64,000 bases of DNA from Acidovorax sp. A79 (GTDB lineage: Bacteria > Pseudomonadota > Gammaproteobacteria > Burkholderiales > Burkholderiaceae_C): contig NZ_AP028672.1 in the NCBI RefSeq assembly GCF_041154505.1, positions 1,625,001-1,689,000 of the forward strand, written 5' to 3'. The notes beneath the pieces were generated by a model that had not been told where the DNA came from, made no database searches, and worked only from the letters and a program-made list of their open reading frames with translations. The stretch's first letter is position 1. Each line of letters starts with the position of its first letter. This document shows positions 54,062 through 63,233 of this stretch, in pieces. The translations under genes and the position numbers were made by a program.

Positions 54062-55408
54062 ATGCAACGCAGACTGCTCGTCCAATCGCTGTGCGCCGCC
54101 ACCATCCCCGCCTTCTTCCCGGGGGCATCGCGCGCCCGGAACAGGTATGCCCCCTACCGGGGCCAGAAGCTCAGGATCAGCATCCCCAGGCACCACCACT
54201 ACGACGCCGCCACGAAACTGTTCCCCACGTTCACCAGCGAAACCGGCATTCAGGTCGAGTTTGAACAGCTCCCCATCGCGGAGATGAAAAAGAGGCAGCT
54301 GGAGGAGATGGCCAAGCCGCAGTGCGACTTCGACCTCGTGTCGTATGTGGTGATGTGGAAAGGCGAGTACGTCAAGAAGCGCCTCATCCGGGATATCGAG
54401 CCCTACCTGAACAACCGGCAGCTCACCCCCGAGGACTTCGACCTGCCCGACATCATCGCGGGATTCCGGGAGAACATCGGCCTGGTCGGGGGATGGAAAG
54501 GCTACCTGGCCGGCGGGGCCGCCAAGCTCTATGGGCTGCCCTATGGAGCCGAGACCTCGGTGCTGGCCTACCGGCACGACATCTTCGAGAAGTTCAACCT
54601 GAAGCCGCCCGAGTCGTACTTCCAGCTGGAACAGCTGCTGCCGCTCCTGCGGGAAAAGACCGCCATGGGGTCGCTGGCCTCGCGCGGCAAGGAAGGCCAC
54701 CAGTGCGTGCATGCCTGGCTGTTGCACCTGAACCCGCTCAATGGCGGCGTGTTCGAGAACAACTGGCAGCCCCGCCTGCATGATTCGGCCGGAGTCCGCG
54801 CCGCCAACCTGCTCAAGAAGATCATCGACACCGGCCCTCCCAACGCGCTGGCGGCGGGCCAGACGGAGATGCTCAATGCGTTCCTGCAAGGGCAGGCCTC
54901 CATGTACCTGGACTCGACCCTCATCTTCGGTGCGGTCCGCGACGAGAAGATCTCGAAGATCAATGGCAAGGTTAGTTATGTGCGCCATCCCCGCGGCGCG
55001 CGCTATGCGTCCCAGACCGGAGGCCTGGGACTGGCCATCCCCGCCCAGTCGAAGAACCCGGACAGCGCATTCCTGCTGATGCAATGGCTCACCGCCAAGC
55101 AGCAGGACAAGTCGGTTTGCCACCTGGGCGGCGTGCCCCACCGGCTGTCCACCCTGGCCGACCCCGACCTGGGGAGGAAATACCCCGAGTTCCAGATGCT
55201 CCTGCGCAGCATCGGGGATGCCAACCCCAACTGGCGGCCCATCATTCCGGAGTGGGACACCATCAATACCGACATACTGGGCAAGAGCATCCACGAGGTG
55301 ATTTCAGGCAAGCAGCCCGCAGAGACGGCGCTGGCGCAGGCCGCGAAGGCGGTGGCCGACCTGATGCGCCGCGAAGGGTACCTCACCACCCCGCCACCGG
55401 TCCGCTAG
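54062..55408 (+). CDS. Sugar ABC transporter substrate-binding protein, second copy
   Basis: A 448-residue paralog of the binding protein at 49380. Shared segments include YVVMWKGEYV, GLVGG.KGYLAG, AAKLYGLPYGAETSVLAYR, AWLLHLNPL, LQGQASMYLDST and NPNWRPII. The signal peptide is MQRRLLVQSLCAATIPAFF. No second set of permeases follows, so it either feeds the same importer with a different ligand or serves sensing with the chemoreceptor 30 bases upstream. It is the last gene of the operon. Confidence 0.9.
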   Translation: MQRRLLVQSLCAATIPAFFPGASRARNRYAPYRGQKLRISIPRHHHYDAATKLFPTFTSETGIQVEFEQLPIAEMKKRQLEEMAKPQCDFDLVSYVVMWKGEYVKKRLIRDIEPYLNNRQLTPEDFDLPDIIAGFRENIGLVGGWKGYLAGGAAKLYGLPYGAETSVLAYRHDIFEKFNLKPPESYFQLEQLLPLLREKTAMGSLASRGKEGHQCVHAWLLHLNPLNGGVFENNWQPRLHDSAGVRAANLLKKIIDTGPPNALAAGQTEMLNAFLQGQASMYLDSTLIFGAVRDEKISKINGKVSYVRHPRGARYASQTGGLGLAIPAQSKNPDSAFLLMQWLTAKQQDKSVCHLGGVPHRLSTLADPDLGRKYPEFQMLLRSIGDANPNWRPIIPEWDTINTDILGKSIHEVISGKQPAETALAQAAKAVADLMRREGYLTTPPPVR

Positions 55409-55465
55409 TTCCGCTGGTCCGGCTTGCGGCGCCCCTGCTTCGCCGTCATGAGTTTCACGCTGCTG

Positions 55466-55486
55466 AAGCTGGCGAAGCGCCGGCTT
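55466..55486. terminator. Hairpin between the sugar operon and the convergent LysR gene
   Basis: A nine-base-pair stem (AAGCTGGCG-aag-CGCCGGCTT, one G-T pair) lies 58 bases after the operon stop. No T run follows, so termination is only plausible. Confidence 0.45.
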
Positions 55487-55584
55487 TCATCACCTGGCAT
55501 CCCGTGTGGCGGCCGGGGCAGCCACGGTGCAGGCCGTCCCGAGCACCGCGCGGGCGTACCCGGCAAGGCCCTAGAGTCCTGCGG

Positions 55585-56529
55585 CTACGCCGCCAGCAAT
55601 CCGCTGTGCGCGGTGGCGTGGCGCAGCCAGTCGGCATCCTGCGCCAAGGCCAGCGCGGCATCGAGCGCGCGGGTGGGCTGCACCTGGCGGTGCGACATGA
55701 AGCCGATGGGCGTGGTGAGCACGGGCGCCAGGAGGGGCAGCGCCTCCAGCCCGTCATGGCCCCGCACCGCATCCACCAGCGCGCCCGGCAGCACGCTGCA
55801 CAGGTTGCCGGCCACCACGCTCAAGGCCAGCGTGAGGACCGAATCGGTTTCCATGGCGGGCCGCACCGTGGCCCCCGCGCTGCGGAAGGCGCCATCCACC
55901 AGGCTGCGGTTGTGCATCTCGGGCGTGAGCAGGCACAGCGGCAGGCGCGCCGCCTCGGCCCAGCCAACGGGCCCGCCCATCTGCAGGCCGTGCCCTTTCG
56001 GGCTGCTGGCCCGCCGCAGCAGGAAATAGTGCTCCACGTACTGCGGCCAGGCCCGCAGTTGGCCGCCGCGCGCGGGCATGCGCTCGGTGTAGCCGAGCGC
56101 GAGGTCCAGGGAAATACTCTCCAGCCCCGCTTCCAGCGCCTGCGAGCTCATGGACAGCGCGACGGGCGCGATGCCGGGGTGCCGCGCCTGCAGCTGCGCC
56201 GCAAACCGCGCCAGGATGGGCATGGCCGTGGGCACGGCGCCCAGGCGCAAGGTGCCGCGCGGATGGGCGGCATCGCTCAACAGGTCCTGCTGCAGCACCT
56301 GGTGTTCATGCAGCATGCGCTGGGCCGAGGCCAGCACACGCTCCCCCTCGGGCGTGAAGCCCTCGAAGCTGCGGCCCCGGCGCACCACCACCACCCCAAA
56401 CTCTTTTTCCAGCGCCCGCAGCGCGTTCGACAGCGCAGGTTGCGTGATGTGGCAGGCCTGCGCCGCCCGGCCGAAGTGCCGGTGCTCGTGCAGCGCCACG
56501 AGGTAGCGCAGGGACGCGAGCAGGTTCAT
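55585..56529 (-). CDS. LysR-family regulator (resembles FdsR-type regulators)
   Basis: A 314-residue LysR protein starting MNLLASLRYLVALHEHRHFG, with helix-turn-helix CHITQPALSNALRALEKEFG and an effector domain. I associate this particular N-terminal pattern with regulators beside fds formate dehydrogenase operons in beta-proteobacteria. That is memory, not something checked here. In this window it is 15 kb from fds, with the sugar island between. It converges with the sugar operon and lies 25 bases past the apbC stop. Confidence 0.85.
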   Translation of the reverse strand: MNLLASLRYLVALHEHRHFGRAAQACHITQPALSNALRALEKEFGVVVVRRGRSFEGFTPEGERVLASAQRMLHEHQVLQQDLLSDAAHPRGTLRLGAVPTAMPILARFAAQLQARHPGIAPVALSMSSQALEAGLESISLDLALGYTERMPARGGQLRAWPQYVEHYFLLRRASSPKGHGLQMGGPVGWAEAARLPLCLLTPEMHNRSLVDGAFRSAGATVRPAMETDSVLTLALSVVAGNLCSVLPGALVDAVRGHDGLEALPLLAPVLTTPIGFMSHRQVQPTRALDAALALAQDADWLRHATAHSGLLAA

Positions 56530-56554
56530 GGCGCAGTGCGGCAGCCCACGGAGA

Positions 56555-57646
56555 TCAGGTGTTCTTGCTGATCGAGATGGTGGGGAACTTGTTGGAGAAG
56601 TCCTTGGCCTGCTGGGCGATTTTCACCGCCACGTCGCGCGCCACCTTCTTGTAGATCTTGGCCACGTCCCCGTCGGGGTCGGCCACCACGGTGGGCTTGC
56701 CGCTGTCGGCCTGCAGGCGGATGCTCATGTCGAGCGGCAGCGCGCCCAGGTAGTCCATGTGGTAGTCGGCCGCCATTTTCTTGCCGCCGTCGGCGCCAAA
56801 GATGTGCTCCACATGGCCGCAGTTGCTGCACACGTGGGCGGCCATGTTCTCGACGATGCCCAGGATGGGCACGCCCACCTTCTCGAACATCTTGATGCCC
56901 TTCTTGGCGTCCAGCAGCGCGATGTCCTGCGGCGTGGTGACGATCACGGCGCCGGTCATGGGCACGCGCTGGCTCAGCGTGAGCTGGATGTCGCCGGTAC
57001 CGGGCGGCATGTCGATGATGAGGTAGTCGAGGTCTTTCCAGTTGGTCTGGCGCAGCAGCTGCTCCAGCGCCTGGGTGGCCATGGGGCCGCGCCAGATCAT
57101 GGCTTCGTCCTGGTCCACCAGGAAGCCGATGGACATGACCTGCACGCCATAGTTCTCCAGCGGCTCCATGGTCTTGCCATCGTCGCTTTCGGGGCGGCGG
57201 TTGATGCCCAGCATCATGGGTTGGCTGGGGCCGTAGATGTCGGCGTCGAGCACGCCCACGCTGGCGCCCTCGGCAGCCAGCGCCAGGGCCAGGTTGGCGG
57301 CCGTGGTGCTCTTGCCCACGCCGCCCTTGCCCGAGGCCACGGCGATGATGTTCTTGACCTGGGGCAACAGCTGCACGCCGCGCTGCACGGCGTGCGCGAT
57401 GACCTTGGTGGTGATGTTGACCGACACGTTCTCCACCCCGGCAATCCCCTTGGCGGCCGCCACGAGGCTGCGGCGCAGCTCGGGCACCAGGCTCTTGGCG
57501 GGGTAGCCCAGTTCCACGTCGAAGGCCACGTCGCCGCCGGTGATCTGCACGTTGCGCAGGGCCCGGGTGCTGACGAAATCCTTGCCGGTGTGGGGGTCCA
57601 GCACGCTGGAAAGTGCGGCCAAGAGGCCCTGTTCGGTGACTGCCAT
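56555..57646 (-). CDS. apbC: Iron-sulfur cluster carrier ATPase (ApbC/Mrp)
   Basis: A 363-residue P-loop scaffold that carries [4Fe-4S] clusters to target enzymes. An N-terminal MIP18-like domain (1-90) precedes the deviant Walker A GKGGVGKST (106-114). The motifs DADIYGPSQP, DMPPGTGDIQLT and the cluster-binding CSNCGH follow. It occurs next to metG in many proteobacteria; here three genes intervene. Its iron-sulfur role would suit the formate dehydrogenases, but it is a general housekeeping factor. Confidence 0.95.
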   Translation of the reverse strand: MAVTEQGLLAALSSVLDPHTGKDFVSTRALRNVQITGGDVAFDVELGYPAKSLVPELRRSLVAAAKGIAGVENVSVNITTKVIAHAVQRGVQLLPQVKNIIAVASGKGGVGKSTTAANLALALAAEGASVGVLDADIYGPSQPMMLGINRRPESDDGKTMEPLENYGVQVMSIGFLVDQDEAMIWRGPMATQALEQLLRQTNWKDLDYLIIDMPPGTGDIQLTLSQRVPMTGAVIVTTPQDIALLDAKKGIKMFEKVGVPILGIVENMAAHVCSNCGHVEHIFGADGGKKMAADYHMDYLGALPLDMSIRLQADSGKPTVVADPDGDVAKIYKKVARDVAVKIAQQAKDFSNKFPTISISKNT

Positions 57647-57761
57647 TCAATAATCTCCAGAAGAGGCGGGTAGTCTATCCAAGCGCCGTGCCCTCCGCGT
57701 CTGAAGGACAATGCGCCGCGTTGCCGCCGCCTGCGCCCAAAACCGAAAGAAAAGGACCCCC

Positions 57762-58346
57762 GTGAAATTCAAGATGGCCGAAAAGTCCCTGTTTGCCATG
57801 CTGCTGCGCTCGCCCTGGTGGGTCAGCTTCGTGGTGGTCGGCCTCATTGTCCTGGCGGCGGGCGCCCTCTTGCCCAAGGAGTACTTCGTGGTGGGAGCGC
57901 TCGCGGGTTTCCCCATCTTCGTGGTGGGCTGCATCGCGGCCTGGAAGCAGCTGCGCGCCCCCAACCCGGCCCAGGTGGCCGACATGCTGGAGGCCGTGGG
58001 CAGCATGCCCTGGCGCAGCTTTGCCGACACCCTGGCATCCGCCTGGACCCGGGCGGGCTACACCGTGGAGCGGATCGACGGCAACAACGCCGGGGCCGAC
58101 ATGCGCCTGACCCTGAGCGGCAAGACCACGCTGGTGAGCGCCAAGCGCTGGAAGGCCGCCACCCATGGCGTGGAGCCCCTGCGCGAACTGCACGCGGCCA
58201 TGGTGGCCAGCGACGCTCCGGCGGGCGTCTATGTGGCAGCCCTGGGGCAGGTCAGCGACAACGCGCGCCTGTATGCCCGCGACCATGGGATCGCCGTGCT
58301 GCAGGGCGATGCAGTGGCGGCCCTGCTGCTGAGCAGCCGGCGCTGA
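57762..58346 (+). CDS. Membrane-anchored Mrr-like restriction-endonuclease-fold protein
   Basis: A 194-residue protein with two membrane helices (about 13-35 and 38-60), followed by a cytoplasmic domain of the PD-(D/E)xK type. The motif appears as GADMRLTLSGKTTLVSAKRWKA, then GVYVAALGQVSDNARLYARDHGIAVLQGDAV, close to Mrr_cat. The GTG at 57762 is favoured because AAAGGA lies a few bases upstream. Such membrane versions are common in beta-proteobacteria and not known to be restriction enzymes. It is divergent from apbC. Confidence 0.82.
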   Translation: MKFKMAEKSLFAMLLRSPWWVSFVVVGLIVLAAGALLPKEYFVVGALAGFPIFVVGCIAAWKQLRAPNPAQVADMLEAVGSMPWRSFADTLASAWTRAGYTVERIDGNNAGADMRLTLSGKTTLVSAKRWKAATHGVEPLRELHAAMVASDAPAGVYVAALGQVSDNARLYARDHGIAVLQGDAVAALLLSSRR

Positions 58347-58449
58347 TCCACGCCCCGCCGGCCCGCCCCGCAGCCCGCCATGCGGGTTTTCCCAGATGGA
58401 GCGACCGGTTGCGGACTCCACACTTGGCACATCACCCACCCCTTCGACG

Positions 58450-59724
58450 ATGCCATCGATCAGCCCCCCCACCGACGCCTGCGCCCCCGCTCCCGCGGCC
58501 CCGCCCGCCCGTCCCACCGGCCTGCTGCTGACCGGCGGCGGTGCCCGCGCCGCCTACCAGGTGGGCGTGCTGGAGGCGATCGCCGACATCCGCAATGCCT
58601 GTGGCGCGGGCGGCGGGCCCAATCCGTTCCCCATCATCACGGGCACCTCCGCGGGCGCCATCAACGCGGCGGCGCTGGCCTGCGGGGCCGACAACTTCGA
58701 CCGCGCGGTGCGCCGCATCGCACGCGTGTGGCGCCAGTTCCATGCCAGCCAGGTGTATGGCGCCGATTCGCTGTCCGTGATGCGCAGCGGGGCGCGCTGG
58801 CTCACGCTGCTGTCCATGGGCTGGGCGCTGGCGCGGTGGCGCCGCATGCGGCCCCGGTCGCTGCTGGACAACTCGCCCCTGGAGAAACTGCTGGTGAAGA
58901 TGGTGCCCCTGGTGCGCCTGCCCCGGCTCATCCGCAAGGGGCACCTCACCGCGCTGGCGGTCACGGCATCGAGCTACAGCTCGGGCGAGCACGTCACGTT
59001 CTTCGAATCCAACGCGCCGGTGCAGCCCTGGGTGCGCTCGCAGCGCAAGGCCGCGCGCGACCGCATCACGCACGAGCACCTGCTCGCGTCCTCGGCCATT
59101 CCGTTCATCTTCCCGGCCAAGGGCATCACGATCGACGACCATACCGAGTACTTCGGCGATGGCTCCATGCGGCAGTCGGCCCCGATCGCGCCCGCCATCC
59201 ACCTGGGGGCCGAGCGCATCCTGGTGATCGGCGCGGGCCGCATGCACGAGCCCCGGGGCGACGCCGCGGCCAACCCCACGCCCAGCTACCCCACGCTCGC
59301 GCAGATCGCGGGGCATGCGCTGTCCAACATCTTTCTGGACGCGCTGGCGGTCGACGTGGAGCGGGTGCAGCGGGTCAACCAGACGCTGTCGCTGATCCCC
59401 CCCGACGTGCGCGCGCACAGCGCGCTGCGGCCCATCGAACTGCTGGTGATCGCGCCTTCGCAGCGGCTCGACGCGGTGGCCGCGCGCCACGTGGGCGATC
59501 TGCCGGCCCCCGTGCGCGCCATGCTGGCGGCGCTGGGCGTCACGTCCAACATGGCGGATGTGCGCGGCGCGGCGTTGGCCAGCTACCTGCTGTTCGAATC
59601 CGGCTACACGCAAGAGCTGATGGCCCTGGGCCGGGCCGACACGCTGGCCATGCGCGCCGAGGTGTGCCGCTTTTTCGGCTGGACCGACAGCGGCGCGGAC
59701 ATTCAGACCCGCGAGCACGCCTGA
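58450..59724 (+). CDS. Patatin-like phospholipase
   Basis: A 424-residue lipid acyl hydrolase. The oxyanion loop is GGGARAAYQVG (about 29-39), the nucleophile serine is Ser67 in GTSAGA and the dyad aspartate is near 237 in GDGSMRQSAP. There is no signal peptide. The ATG at 58450 gives a short Pro/Ala leader, and a longer form could begin at 58396. The substrate is unknown. Confidence 0.9.
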   Translation: MPSISPPTDACAPAPAAPPARPTGLLLTGGGARAAYQVGVLEAIADIRNACGAGGGPNPFPIITGTSAGAINAAALACGADNFDRAVRRIARVWRQFHASQVYGADSLSVMRSGARWLTLLSMGWALARWRRMRPRSLLDNSPLEKLLVKMVPLVRLPRLIRKGHLTALAVTASSYSSGEHVTFFESNAPVQPWVRSQRKAARDRITHEHLLASSAIPFIFPAKGITIDDHTEYFGDGSMRQSAPIAPAIHLGAERILVIGAGRMHEPRGDAAANPTPSYPTLAQIAGHALSNIFLDALAVDVERVQRVNQTLSLIPPDVRAHSALRPIELLVIAPSQRLDAVAARHVGDLPAPVRAMLAALGVTSNMADVRGAALASYLLFESGYTQELMALGRADTLAMRAEVCRFFGWTDSGADIQTREHA

Positions 59725-59751
59725 AGGGCCGCCGGTCCGCCCTGGCGTCCG

Positions 59752-60882
59752 CTACCGCGCCTTGAGCACGTCCTTGCGCAGCCAGCCCAGGCCGTGCGCG
59801 TGCAGGCTCTGCACATACAGCCGGTCCGCCGTCTCGGTGATGGCCGTGGTTTCCGGGTAGGCGCCCGCCGGGTCCTGCAGGTCGGCCACCACCTTGCCGT
59901 CGTCGGTGAACGCGATCACGTGGCCGTACGGCTGGGGGATGGGCCACAGCGCACGCGGCAGGCGCAGTGTCAGGCTGCGCAGCCAGGGCTTGCCGGCCAT
60001 GTTGTCGATGGCCGCGCCGCGCGGCTTGGCAAAGCCCAGCCAGATGCGGCCGTCCATCCCGCGCATCAGGTTGTCGGGGTAGCCGGGCAGGTTGTCGAGC
60101 AGCACGCTGGCCTGGGCTCCGGGCAGGCTGATGTCCAGGTCGTTCGCGTCCACCGCGATCTTCCACACCCTGTACTTGCCGGTTTCGTTGACGAACAGGC
60201 TCTTTTCGTCCTGGCTGAGCGCCACGCCGTTGGCGAAGCTCAGGCCCCGGGCCACCACGCGCGTGGCGCGAGTCGCGGGGTCGTACTCCAGCACCCGGCC
60301 CGTGCTGGCCTGCTCCAGGATGTCGAGCACGCTGGCCTCGAAGGTGCCGCCCCAGTCCTGGGGGGCAAAACGCGTGGAGGCGTCGCTCAGGTACATCTTG
60401 CCGCTTTGGGCCACCACCACGCCGTCGGCATAGCGGATGGGATCGCTGCCCACCTTGTCGGCCAGCACGGTGACCTTGCCATCGGGCGCGATGGACAGCA
60501 GGCCCTTGACCGCATCGGCCGCGATGAGGTGGCCCGCCGCGTCGAAGTCAAAGCCCAGCACCCGCCCGCCGGTATTGGCAAAGACCTCCTGGCCCGATCC
60601 ATCGGGGTTCATGCGCAGGATGTTGCCGCTGAGCACCGTGGTGTAGAGCTTGCCGTCCCTGCCCACGACGATGTGCTCGGGGCCGACCTCGCCGTGGAGG
60701 TCGATCACTTGCAGCTGGGCCAGCCGCGTGTTGGGCGCATGCACGCCCTGGTAGCCGGGCGCGGGCGGGGCGCTCCAGGCCACGGGCCGGATGGGCACGG
60801 GCCACCATGCCAGGTAGGCCGCCAGCACCAGCACGGCGCCAGCGGCGCTCCATCCCAGTCTCCTCACCAGCTTCTTTGCCAT
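59752..60882 (-). CDS. Membrane-anchored SMP-30/strictosidine-synthase-like propeller
   Basis: A 376-residue protein with one N-terminal membrane helix (about 10-28) and an exported six-bladed propeller. Signatures are GPEHIVVGRDGKLYT, YADGVVVAQSGKMYLSDAST, ARGLSFANGVALSQDEKSLFVNETGKYRVW and LPGYPDNLMRGMDGRIWLGF. This matches the strictosidine-synthase/adipocyte-plasma-membrane-associated subfamily, probably an esterase or lactonase. The ATG at 60882 has GGAGG upstream. It converges on the patatin gene and is divergent from metG. Confidence 0.85.
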   Translation of the reverse strand: MAKKLVRRLGWSAAGAVLVLAAYLAWWPVPIRPVAWSAPPAPGYQGVHAPNTRLAQLQVIDLHGEVGPEHIVVGRDGKLYTTVLSGNILRMNPDGSGQEVFANTGGRVLGFDFDAAGHLIAADAVKGLLSIAPDGKVTVLADKVGSDPIRYADGVVVAQSGKMYLSDASTRFAPQDWGGTFEASVLDILEQASTGRVLEYDPATRATRVVARGLSFANGVALSQDEKSLFVNETGKYRVWKIAVDANDLDISLPGAQASVLLDNLPGYPDNLMRGMDGRIWLGFAKPRGAAIDNMAGKPWLRSLTLRLPRALWPIPQPYGHVIAFTDDGKVVADLQDPAGAYPETTAITETADRLYVQSLHAHGLGWLRKDVLKAR

Positions 60883-61063
60883 CGGCGTTCCTCCGTTGTG
60901 GTCGGTGCCAGGCATTGTGGGCCCGGCGAGCCCCCGCGCACCCTGCCCGGGGCCCGTTCGCTGGCACCTGCGCGACCCGCGCGCGGGGCTGGAGCGCCCG
61001 CGGCCGCGAGGCAGGGCGCCAAACGCCTAAAATCGCGGGTTCCGCCTGAGAAAGCCGCTTTTC

Positions 61064-63178
61064 ATGACGTCATCCGCACGCAAACTCTTCGTCACCACCG
61101 CCCTGCCCTACGCCAACGGCAACTTCCACATCGGCCACATCATGGAATACATCCAGGCCGACATCTGGGTGCGGTTCCAGCGCATGCAGGGCCACGCGGT
61201 GAACTTCGTGGGCGCCGACGACACGCATGGCGCGCCCATCATGATCGCCGCCGAGAAGGCGGGCGTCACGCCACAGCAGTTCGTGGCCAACATCGCCGCG
61301 GGCCGCAAGCAGTACCTGGACGGCTTTCACATCAGCTTCGACAACTGGCACAGCACCGACGCGCCAGAGAACCACGAGCTGGCCCGCCAGATCTACCACG
61401 ACCTGCGCGACCGCGCCGACGGCTCGCTGATCGAGGTGCGCACCATCGAGCAGTTCTTCGACCCCGAGAAGAACATGTTCCTGCCCGACCGCTACATCAA
61501 GGGCGAATGCCCCAAGTGCCATGCCAAGGACCAGTATGGCGACAACTGCGAGGTGTGCGGCACGGTGTACGCGCCCACCGACCTGATCAACCCGTTCTCT
61601 GCCTTGTCCGGCGCCAAGCCCGAGCTGAAGAACTCCGAGCATTTCTTTTTCAAGCTCTCGGACCCGCGCTGCGTGGAGTTCCTGGAGAAGTGGACGCAGG
61701 ACGGCAAGCTGCAGCCCGAGGTGGCCAACAAGATCAAGGAATGGTTCACCGTGCGCACCAATCCGGACGGCACGACCAGCGAAGGCCTGGGCGACTGGGA
61801 CATCAGCCGCGACGCGCCCTACTTCGGCATCGAGATCCCCGACGCGCCGGGCAAATACTTCTACGTGTGGCTCGACGCCCCCGTGGGCTACCTGGCCTCG
61901 CTCAAGAACTGGTTCGACAAGGGCGGCCCCAAGGCAAAACACGGCGACACCCGCTCGTTCGACGAATACATGGCCGCTGCCGACACCGAGCAGTACCACT
62001 TCATCGGCAAGGACATCGTCACCTTCCACACGCTGTTCTGGCCCGCCATGCTGCACTTCAGCGGCCGCAAGACGCCCGACAACGTGTTCGTGCATGGCTT
62101 TCTCACCGTGAACAACGGCGAGAAGATGAGCAAGAGCCGTGGCACCGGCCTGGACCCGCTCAAGTACCTGAGCCTGAACATGAACGCCGAATGGCTGCGC
62201 TACTACCTGGCGGCCAAGCTCAGCGCGCGCAACGAAGACATCGACTTCAACGCCGAGGACTTCATGCTGCGCGTGAACAGCGATCTGATCGGCAAGTACG
62301 TGAACATTGCCAGCCGCGCTGCGGGATTCCTGACCAAGCGCTTCGACGGCAAGCTCACCAGCGACTTCGGCGCCACGGGCGCGGCCCTGCTGGCCGAGGT
62401 GCGCGGTGCCAGCGGCGCCATCGCGCAGATGTACGAAACCCGCGAGTACAGCAAGGCCACGCGCGAGATCATGCAGCTGGCCGACAAGGTCAACGCCTAT
62501 GTGGACCAGAACAAGCCCTGGGACCTGGCCAAGGACGCGGCCAACAACGAGGCGCTGCACCAGGTCTGCTCGGTGCTCATCAACACCTTCGCCGCGCTCA
62601 CGCGCTACCTGGCGCCCGTGCTGCCGGGCCTGGCCCAGGCCGTGCAAGGCTTTGTGGGTGTGGACATGCGGCAGTGGGACGTGGCGGGCGACGTGCAGGC
62701 GATCACCCCCTACCAGCACCTGATGCAGCGCGTGACCCCCGAGCAGCTGGAAGCATTGTTTGAGGCTCCAGCGCAGGCAGAACAAGCGCCAGTAGCTACT
62801 GAAACAATAGCATCCCCCGGCGGCGAGGAACTGGCCCCCACCATCACCATCGACGACTTCACCAAGATCGACCTGCGCATCGCGCTGATCGTGAATTGCG
62901 AGCCGGTCGAAGGCTCCACCAAGCTGCTGCGCCTGACGCTGGACGTGGGCGAAGGCCGCACGCGCAATGTCTTTTCAGGCATCGCCAGCGCCTACCAGCC
63001 CGCCGACCTGATCGGCAAGCACACGGTGATGGTGGCCAACCTCGCGCCGCGCAAAATGAAGTTCGGCGTCTCCGAAGGCATGGTGCTGGCCGCCAGCCAT
63101 GGCGACGAGAAGGCCAACCCCGGCATCTACGTGCTCAACCCCTGGCCCGGCGCCACGCCCGGCATGCGGGTGCGCTGA
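61064..63178 (+). CDS. metG: Methionyl-tRNA synthetase
   Basis: A 704-residue class I synthetase. It has HIGH at 22-25, the zinc knuckle [22 protein letters not shown] in GEKMSKSRG, an anticodon-binding helical domain and a C-terminal EMAP/Trbp111-type tRNA-binding domain (from about 590, starting [13 protein letters not shown]). The linker before that domain (about 567-584, [18 protein letters not shown]) is encoded by a copy of the palindromic repeat. A perfect hairpin terminator follows the stop. Confidence 0.97.
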   Translation: MTSSARKLFVTTALPYANGNFHIGHIMEYIQADIWVRFQRMQGHAVNFVGADDTHGAPIMIAAEKAGVTPQQFVANIAAGRKQYLDGFHISFDNWHSTDAPENHELARQIYHDLRDRADGSLIEVRTIEQFFDPEKNMFLPDRYIKGECPKCHAKDQYGDNCEVCGTVYAPTDLINPFSALSGAKPELKNSEHFFFKLSDPRCVEFLEKWTQDGKLQPEVANKIKEWFTVRTNPDGTTSEGLGDWDISRDAPYFGIEIPDAPGKYFYVWLDAPVGYLASLKNWFDKGGPKAKHGDTRSFDEYMAAADTEQYHFIGKDIVTFHTLFWPAMLHFSGRKTPDNVFVHGFLTVNNGEKMSKSRGTGLDPLKYLSLNMNAEWLRYYLAAKLSARNEDIDFNAEDFMLRVNSDLIGKYVNIASRAAGFLTKRFDGKLTSDFGATGAALLAEVRGASGAIAQMYETREYSKATREIMQLADKVNAYVDQNKPWDLAKDAANNEALHQVCSVLINTFAALTRYLAPVLPGLAQAVQGFVGVDMRQWDVAGDVQAITPYQHLMQRVTPEQLEALFEAPAQAEQAPVATETIASPGGEELAPTITIDDFTKIDLRIALIVNCEPVEGSTKLLRLTLDVGEGRTRNVFSGIASAYQPADLIGKHTVMVANLAPRKMKFGVSEGMVLAASHGDEKANPGIYVLNPWPGATPGMRVR
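62763..62813 (+). repeat. Palindromic repeat copy F, in frame inside metG
   Basis: GGCTCCAGCGCAGGCAGAACAAGCGCCAGTAGCTACTGAAACAATAGCAT aligns with the intergenic copies. CCAGCGC and AAGCGCC arms are kept, then AGTAGCTA.TGAAACAATAGCA. The left arm has decayed. It lies in the linker between the catalytic and tRNA-binding domains and introduces no stop. Confidence 0.7.
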
Positions 63179-63184
63179 AGCACT

Positions 63185-63207
63185 GCAACGGCCGCGCCGG
63201 CCGTTGC
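63185..63207. terminator. Terminator between metG and the DUF2306 gene
   Basis: A perfect ten-base-pair stem with a three-base loop (GCAACGGCCG-cgc-CGGCCGTTGC) starts seven bases past the metG stop. Only a short CTT follows, so it is a strong hairpin with a weak T tail. It may serve both converging genes. Confidence 0.65.
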
Positions 63208-63233
63208 CTTCCCGGGCCCCGCCGCTCGTTCGC

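Noticed and set aside
52472..55294. A leftward open frame of 940 codons opposite the chemoreceptor and second binding protein
   Set aside because: It has shadow composition and spans two well-supported genes on the other strand.
59794..62763. A rightward open frame of 989 codons overlapping metG and the propeller gene
   Set aside because: It is out of frame with MetG and antisense to the propeller, and its product lacks any recognisable domain.
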